Shown: one piece after another, positions 6,064 to 8,326 of the stretch
Layout: each line of letters opens with the position of its first letter
How positions within the stretch are numbered: position 1 is the first letter of the stretch
DNA from: an uncultured Bacilli bacterium
GTDB lineage: Bacteria > Bacillota_I > Bacilli_A > RF39 > UBA660
Assembly (NCBI GenBank): GCA_934167875.1
Contig: CAKPMC010000018.1
Location: 1 to 8,326 of the forward strand
DNA length: 8,326 nucleotides
Direction: 5' to 3'
Made by a program: the position numbers and the translations under genes
The notes under the pieces: generated by a model
What the model was told of the DNA's origin: nothing
Seen by the model: the letters and a program-made list of their open reading frames with translations, nothing else
Databases searched by the model: none

Positions 6064-6531
6064 TCACTCCTCTCCCATCATATCTCTTAGTTCACTAAAA
6101 GGATTATTAGTATTTTTAATACTATCTTCACTGACTAATTTCCAGCCATCCCCTTGATATTCATTGAAATTTTCTACATTAGTCAATTTCAAAGGAACTT
6201 CTAACACAATATTTTGCCATAAAATGTCTGTAATATCAAGTATATTTTCTAAATTTTCATCATTTTCTTCAAATTCTTCTTCTATTTGACAGGAAAACTG
6301 ATGATCAATAGGCTCAAGACTAATAGAATCTTCTAATACCATAATACCAGACAAATCTGCTTTCAAAGTAATTATATCAGAACTATTTCTAACTATACTA
6401 CCTTGAAGTTTTAAATTTTTTAAATCTAAAATTTCAGTATTGCTAAATCTATCATTTGGTATAATAACCTCACTATCTATATCTATAGTGTTTTTCATTC
6501 TTCTATTTAGCATAGTTATATCAATATTCAT
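6064..6531 (-). CDS. DUF177 (YceD/YlbN-type) family protein
   Basis: This 155-residue member of the DUF177 family is encoded directly upstream of rpmF in most bacteria. Its bacterial homologue YceD and plant relatives are linked to 23S rRNA accumulation, so a role in large-subunit assembly is likely but unproven here. Family-like features are the central beta-rich segment (KADLSGIMVLEDSISLEPI, about 57-75), the acidic stretch with FEENDENLENILDITDILW (87-105), LEVPLKLT (110-117) and a C-terminal NPFSELRDMM. The paired cysteines seen in many members are replaced here. Only one Cys (about 81) remains. GGTGAT (6535-6540) is the ribosome binding site. Identification rests on weak sequence motifs plus the strong rpmF context. 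It corresponds to ylbN in Bacillus. Confidence 0.85.
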   Translation of the reverse strand: MNIDITMLNRRMKNTIDIDSEVIIPNDRFSNTEILDLKNLKLQGSIVRNSSDIITLKADLSGIMVLEDSISLEPIDHQFSCQIEEEFEENDENLENILDITDILWQNIVLEVPLKLTNVENFNEYQGDGWKLVSEDSIKNTNNPFSELRDMMGEE

Positions 6532-6551
6532 ATAATCACCGTCGCTTACTA

Positions 6552-6580
6552 ATTATACAATAAAACTTATAAATTATCAA
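6552..6580 (-). promoter_or_regulatory. Putative promoter of the DUF177-rpmF operon
   Basis: On the minus strand, TTGATA (6575-6580) and a perfect TATAAT (6552-6557) are separated by exactly 17 bp. This is one of the strongest housekeeping-type promoters in the window and suits a ribosomal-protein operon. The leader would be about 14 bases. Confidence 0.7.
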
Positions 6581-6607
6581 TATACGATAGTATTTTTTTT
6601 TAAATCA

Positions 6608-6616
6608 TGTTAAAAT
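6608..6616 (+). promoter_or_regulatory. Putative tmcAL promoter (extended -10)
   Basis: TGTTAAAAT is an extended -10 about 26 bases before the tmcAL ATG. No convincing -35 is present (TAGTAT at 6588-6593 with 17-bp spacing is weak), but a nine-T run lies at 6593-6601. It is back-to-back with the DUF177 promoter. Confidence 0.45.
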
Positions 6617-6642
6617 ACATCTAACTTGAAGGAGAATAAAAT

Positions 6643-7794
6643 ATGGATACTATTGGAATAATTTGTGAATACAACCCTTTTCATAATGGACATATTTATC
6701 ATTTGCAAAAAATTAAAGAAATGTTTCCTGAATCTTTAATCATTTTAGTAATGTCAGGTAATTTTACTCAAAGAGGAATACCTAGCATTATTAATAAATG
6801 GGATAAAACAGAAATAGCTTTAAAATTCGGTATTGATTTAGTAATTGAGCTTCCCTTTCCATTTGCATCTCAAAGTGCTGATATCTTCGCTCATGGAGCT
6901 ATTTCAATATTAAAAGAATTAAATGCTAACTATCTTGTATTTGGTAGTGAAAGTAATAATATTGATTTATTAACAAAATACGCTAATATTTCACTAAGTA
7001 AAGATTATCAAGAAGAAGTTCAAAAAAATATTAATAAAGGGCTAAATTATCCAACTGCTCTTAGTAATAGTTTTAAACCATTTATAGATAATAACATATT
7101 TTTACCTAATGATTTATTAGGACTAAGCTATATAAAAGAAATAATGATACAAAAAGCAAACATAAAACCTATATCAATTCAAAGAACTAATAACTATCAT
7201 GATTTAAGCATTAATACTAGTATATCAAGTGCAACTAGTATTAGAAATGGTTATATAAATGGTAATGATATAAGTAATGTCGTTCCAGAAATAGTACTAG
7301 ATAAAATTAAGGATAGTTTATTTATCCAAGAAGAATATTTTAAGTATTTAAAATATAAAATACTAACATCAAAAGATTTGAGTATATATCAAACTGTCGA
7401 TGAAGGAATAGAAAATAGAATAAAAAAAGTCATAGTTGATTGTACAACTTGGGATGAACTAGTTAATAAAGTTAAAACTAAAAGATATACCTATAATAAA
7501 ATAAATCGTATGTTCATACACATTTTATGTGATTTTACTAAAGAAGAAGCTAACAAGTTTAAAAATATATCTTATATCAGAGTATTAGGATTTAGTAAAT
7601 TAGGGCAAATATATTTGAATCAATTAAAAAAAGAAGTCAAATTACCAATTATAACTACTTTTTCAAGAAGTAACGATAAAATGTTAGAATTAGAAATGAG
7701 AACAACATCAGTTTATGCATCAGTATTAGATGAGGATAATAAAAATAAATTAATTAAGCAGGAATATTCAAATAAACCAAAAATGAAGGTATAA
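6643..7794 (+). CDS. tmcAL: tRNA(Met) cytidine acetate ligase TmcAL
   Basis: TmcAL (YlbM) activates acetate with ATP and transfers it to the wobble C34 of elongator tRNA-Met to form N4-acetylcytidine, which protects AUG decoding from misreading. This protein has 383 residues, close to the usual 390-410. The N-terminal nucleotidyltransferase core opens with IGIICEYNPFHNGHIYHL, which contains the ATP-binding HxGH motif as HNGH (14-17). VMSGNFTQRG (36-45), LPNDLLGLSYIKEI (154-167) and SISSATSIRNG (193-203) are also family signatures. The C-terminal part holds TKRYTYNKINRM (279-290) and VLGFSKLGQ (314-322). AAGGAG (6629-6634) lies 8 bp before the ATG. Divergent placement next to DUF177-rpmF matches Bacillus ylbM/ylbN. 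The stop codon lies inside the terminator hairpin. Confidence 0.95.
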   Translation: MDTIGIICEYNPFHNGHIYHLQKIKEMFPESLIILVMSGNFTQRGIPSIINKWDKTEIALKFGIDLVIELPFPFASQSADIFAHGAISILKELNANYLVFGSESNNIDLLTKYANISLSKDYQEEVQKNINKGLNYPTALSNSFKPFIDNNIFLPNDLLGLSYIKEIMIQKANIKPISIQRTNNYHDLSINTSISSATSIRNGYINGNDISNVVPEIVLDKIKDSLFIQEEYFKYLKYKILTSKDLSIYQTVDEGIENRIKKVIVDCTTWDELVNKVKTKRYTYNKINRMFIHILCDFTKEEANKFKNISYIRVLGFSKLGQIYLNQLKKEVKLPIITTFSRSNDKMLELEMRTTSVYASVLDEDNKNKLIKQEYSNKPKMKV

Positions 7795-7811
7795 AATATA
7801 CCCTCATTTTT
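7779..7811. terminator. Bidirectional terminator shared by tmcAL and the convergent gene
   Basis: AAAAATGA (7779-7786) and GGTATA (7788-7793) pair with TATACC (7797-7802) and TCATTTTT (7804-7811). The loop has three bases and there is a single A/C mismatch (7787/7803). Both ends are A/T runs, so it can work in either direction. It contains the whole tmcAL stop codon (7792-7794) and its right end touches the stop of the convergent gene (7810-7812). Confidence 0.8.
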
Positions 7812-8175
7812 ATATTGCTTTAGTTAATTGTTTAACATTTTGTTTATTATCAAAATTGATTTCTTCTAAACCATATTGACTAACTAATAAATTTTTTAGT
7901 TCTTCTTTAAAACCATTTTCAATTTCCTCTTTATGACCAGTACTACCAATAATCATATGGATATTAGCAATTCTAGTATCAGGCACTAAATGAAGTACAG
8001 AAGCTCCTAAAAATAAATCATCATAAAAAACACCAAATAATTTACTCTGAGAAGGATCTTGTTCTGATACACTTTTAGCAAAAGAGCCTTCATTATCCCA
8101 GAAATTAATAGTATTCATATACTTTTTGATAAAAGGATTATTAGAACTAATTTCTGTAATACCAATTTGTTTCAT
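7810..8175 (-). CDS. Small protein with GNAT-like pattern, function unknown
   Basis: This 121-residue soluble protein is not confidently recognised. The order of predicted elements resembles part of an N-acetyltransferase (GNAT) fold: a strand pair KLFGVFYDDLFLGASVLHLV (45-64), a strand ANIHMIIG (70-77), a helix (about 80-100) and a last strand EEINF. The acetyl-CoA-binding Q/RxxGxG/A loop is not visible where it would be expected (GSTGHKEEIENG, 77-88), so it may be a diverged or non-catalytic member, or unrelated. The start is well supported: AAGGAGG at 8186-8192 is ten bases before the ATG, and a strong promoter lies upstream. It is monocistronic and converges on tmcAL. I see no link to tmcAL function beyond position. 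Confidence 0.75.
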   Translation of the reverse strand: MKQIGITEISSNNPFIKKYMNTINFWDNEGSFAKSVSEQDPSQSKLFGVFYDDLFLGASVLHLVPDTRIANIHMIIGSTGHKEEIENGFKEELKNLLVSQYGLEEINFDNKQNVKQLTKAI

Positions 8176-8209
8176 CTTCTTCTCCCCTCCTTTTTGAGTA
8201 CGAGTCTAA

Positions 8210-8238
8210 ATTATATCATAAATAATAAAAAAATGCAA
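8210..8238 (-). promoter_or_regulatory. Putative promoter of the small GNAT-like gene
   Basis: On the minus strand, TTGCAT (8233-8238) and a perfect TATAAT (8210-8215) are 17 bp apart, with TG plus one base before the -10. This is a strong-looking promoter. Its -35 lies within one arm of the terminator hairpin at 8229-8254. Confidence 0.65.
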
Positions 8239-8254
8239 ATAAAATTGCATTTTT
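8229..8254. terminator. Intrinsic terminator after the right-edge gene
   Basis: AAAAATGCAA (8229-8238) and TTGCATTTTT (8245-8254) form a perfect 10-bp stem around a 6-base loop, with T-rich sequence on both sides. It probably ends the minus-strand gene whose stop is at 8282. The stem is symmetrical and could also work on the plus strand. Confidence 0.6.
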
Positions 8255-8281
8255 CTTTATTGTAATTTCAACCGCACCATT

Positions 8282-8326
8282 TTATTTATATTTTAATTCT
8301 ATATCATATGAACATTTATAGTCAAA
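8282..8326 (-). CDS. C-terminal end of an unidentified gene (partial)
   Basis: From the window edge one minus-strand frame reads 14 codons (ending SYDIELKYK) to a TAA at 8282-8284. The other two minus frames close within a few codons. A strong terminator lies 28 bp downstream, as expected for a real gene end. Too little is visible to name a family. Confidence 0.35.
   Translation of the reverse strand, partial: FDYKCSYDIELKYK

Noticed and set aside
1..8326. CRISPR arrays, tRNA or rRNA genes, riboswitches, and defence or toxin-antitoxin modules
   Set aside because: No direct-repeat arrays, cloverleaf-like sequences or long structured leaders were seen. Intergenic regions are short and explained by promoters and terminators.

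Overview
This window is a compact, AT-rich (roughly 30% GC by eye) stretch of chromosome from a Gram-positive, endospore-forming lineage of the Firmicutes (Bacilli-like). The evidence is a SpoIIGA/pro-sigma-E pair, a SpoIIIE/FtsK translocase, and tmcAL next to a divergent DUF177-rpmF pair, as in Bacillus (ylbM / ylbN-rpmF). The very low GC and short intergenic gaps would fit a reduced-genome, possibly gut-associated member, but the species cannot be named from the sequence. Most of the content is core. I see no CRISPR array, tRNA, rRNA, phage, defence or toxin module.

Layout. Positions 1-218 (plus strand) hold the last codons of an IS30-like transposase, then the 3' remnant of an unrecognised gene ending in a hairpin shared with ftsK. 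Everything from 238 to 6531 is on the minus strand, so it is transcribed from high to low coordinates: DUF177-rpmF (6531-5874, one operon), spoIIGA-sigE (5785-4244, sporulation operon), rsmE plus a membrane-anchored acidic protein (4166-2621, translationally coupled), and ftsK/spoIIIE (2538-238, own promoter). tmcAL (6643-7794) runs on the plus strand, divergent from DUF177. It converges on a small GNAT-like gene (8175-7810, minus), and the two share one bidirectional terminator. At the right edge a minus-strand gene appears to end at 8282.

How the genes work together. DUF177, L32, RsmE (16S rRNA m3U1498) and TmcAL (ac4C34 of elongator tRNA-Met) serve ribosome and tRNA maturation. SpoIIGA is the membrane protease that removes the pro-sequence of sigma-E to start mother-cell gene expression. 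SpoIIIE/FtsK moves DNA through the division or sporulation septum.

The points most worth a second look are: the spoIIGA promoter, with a perfect TTGACA and TATAAT 24 bp apart and a Spo0A-box-like core over the -35; an unusually short, hydrophobic, almost uncharged sigma-E pro-sequence paired with a short SpoIIGA; rpmF directly beside spoIIGA without the division/cell-wall cluster that lies between them in Bacillus; and repeated fusion of terminators with stop codons and with the next gene's -35 element.
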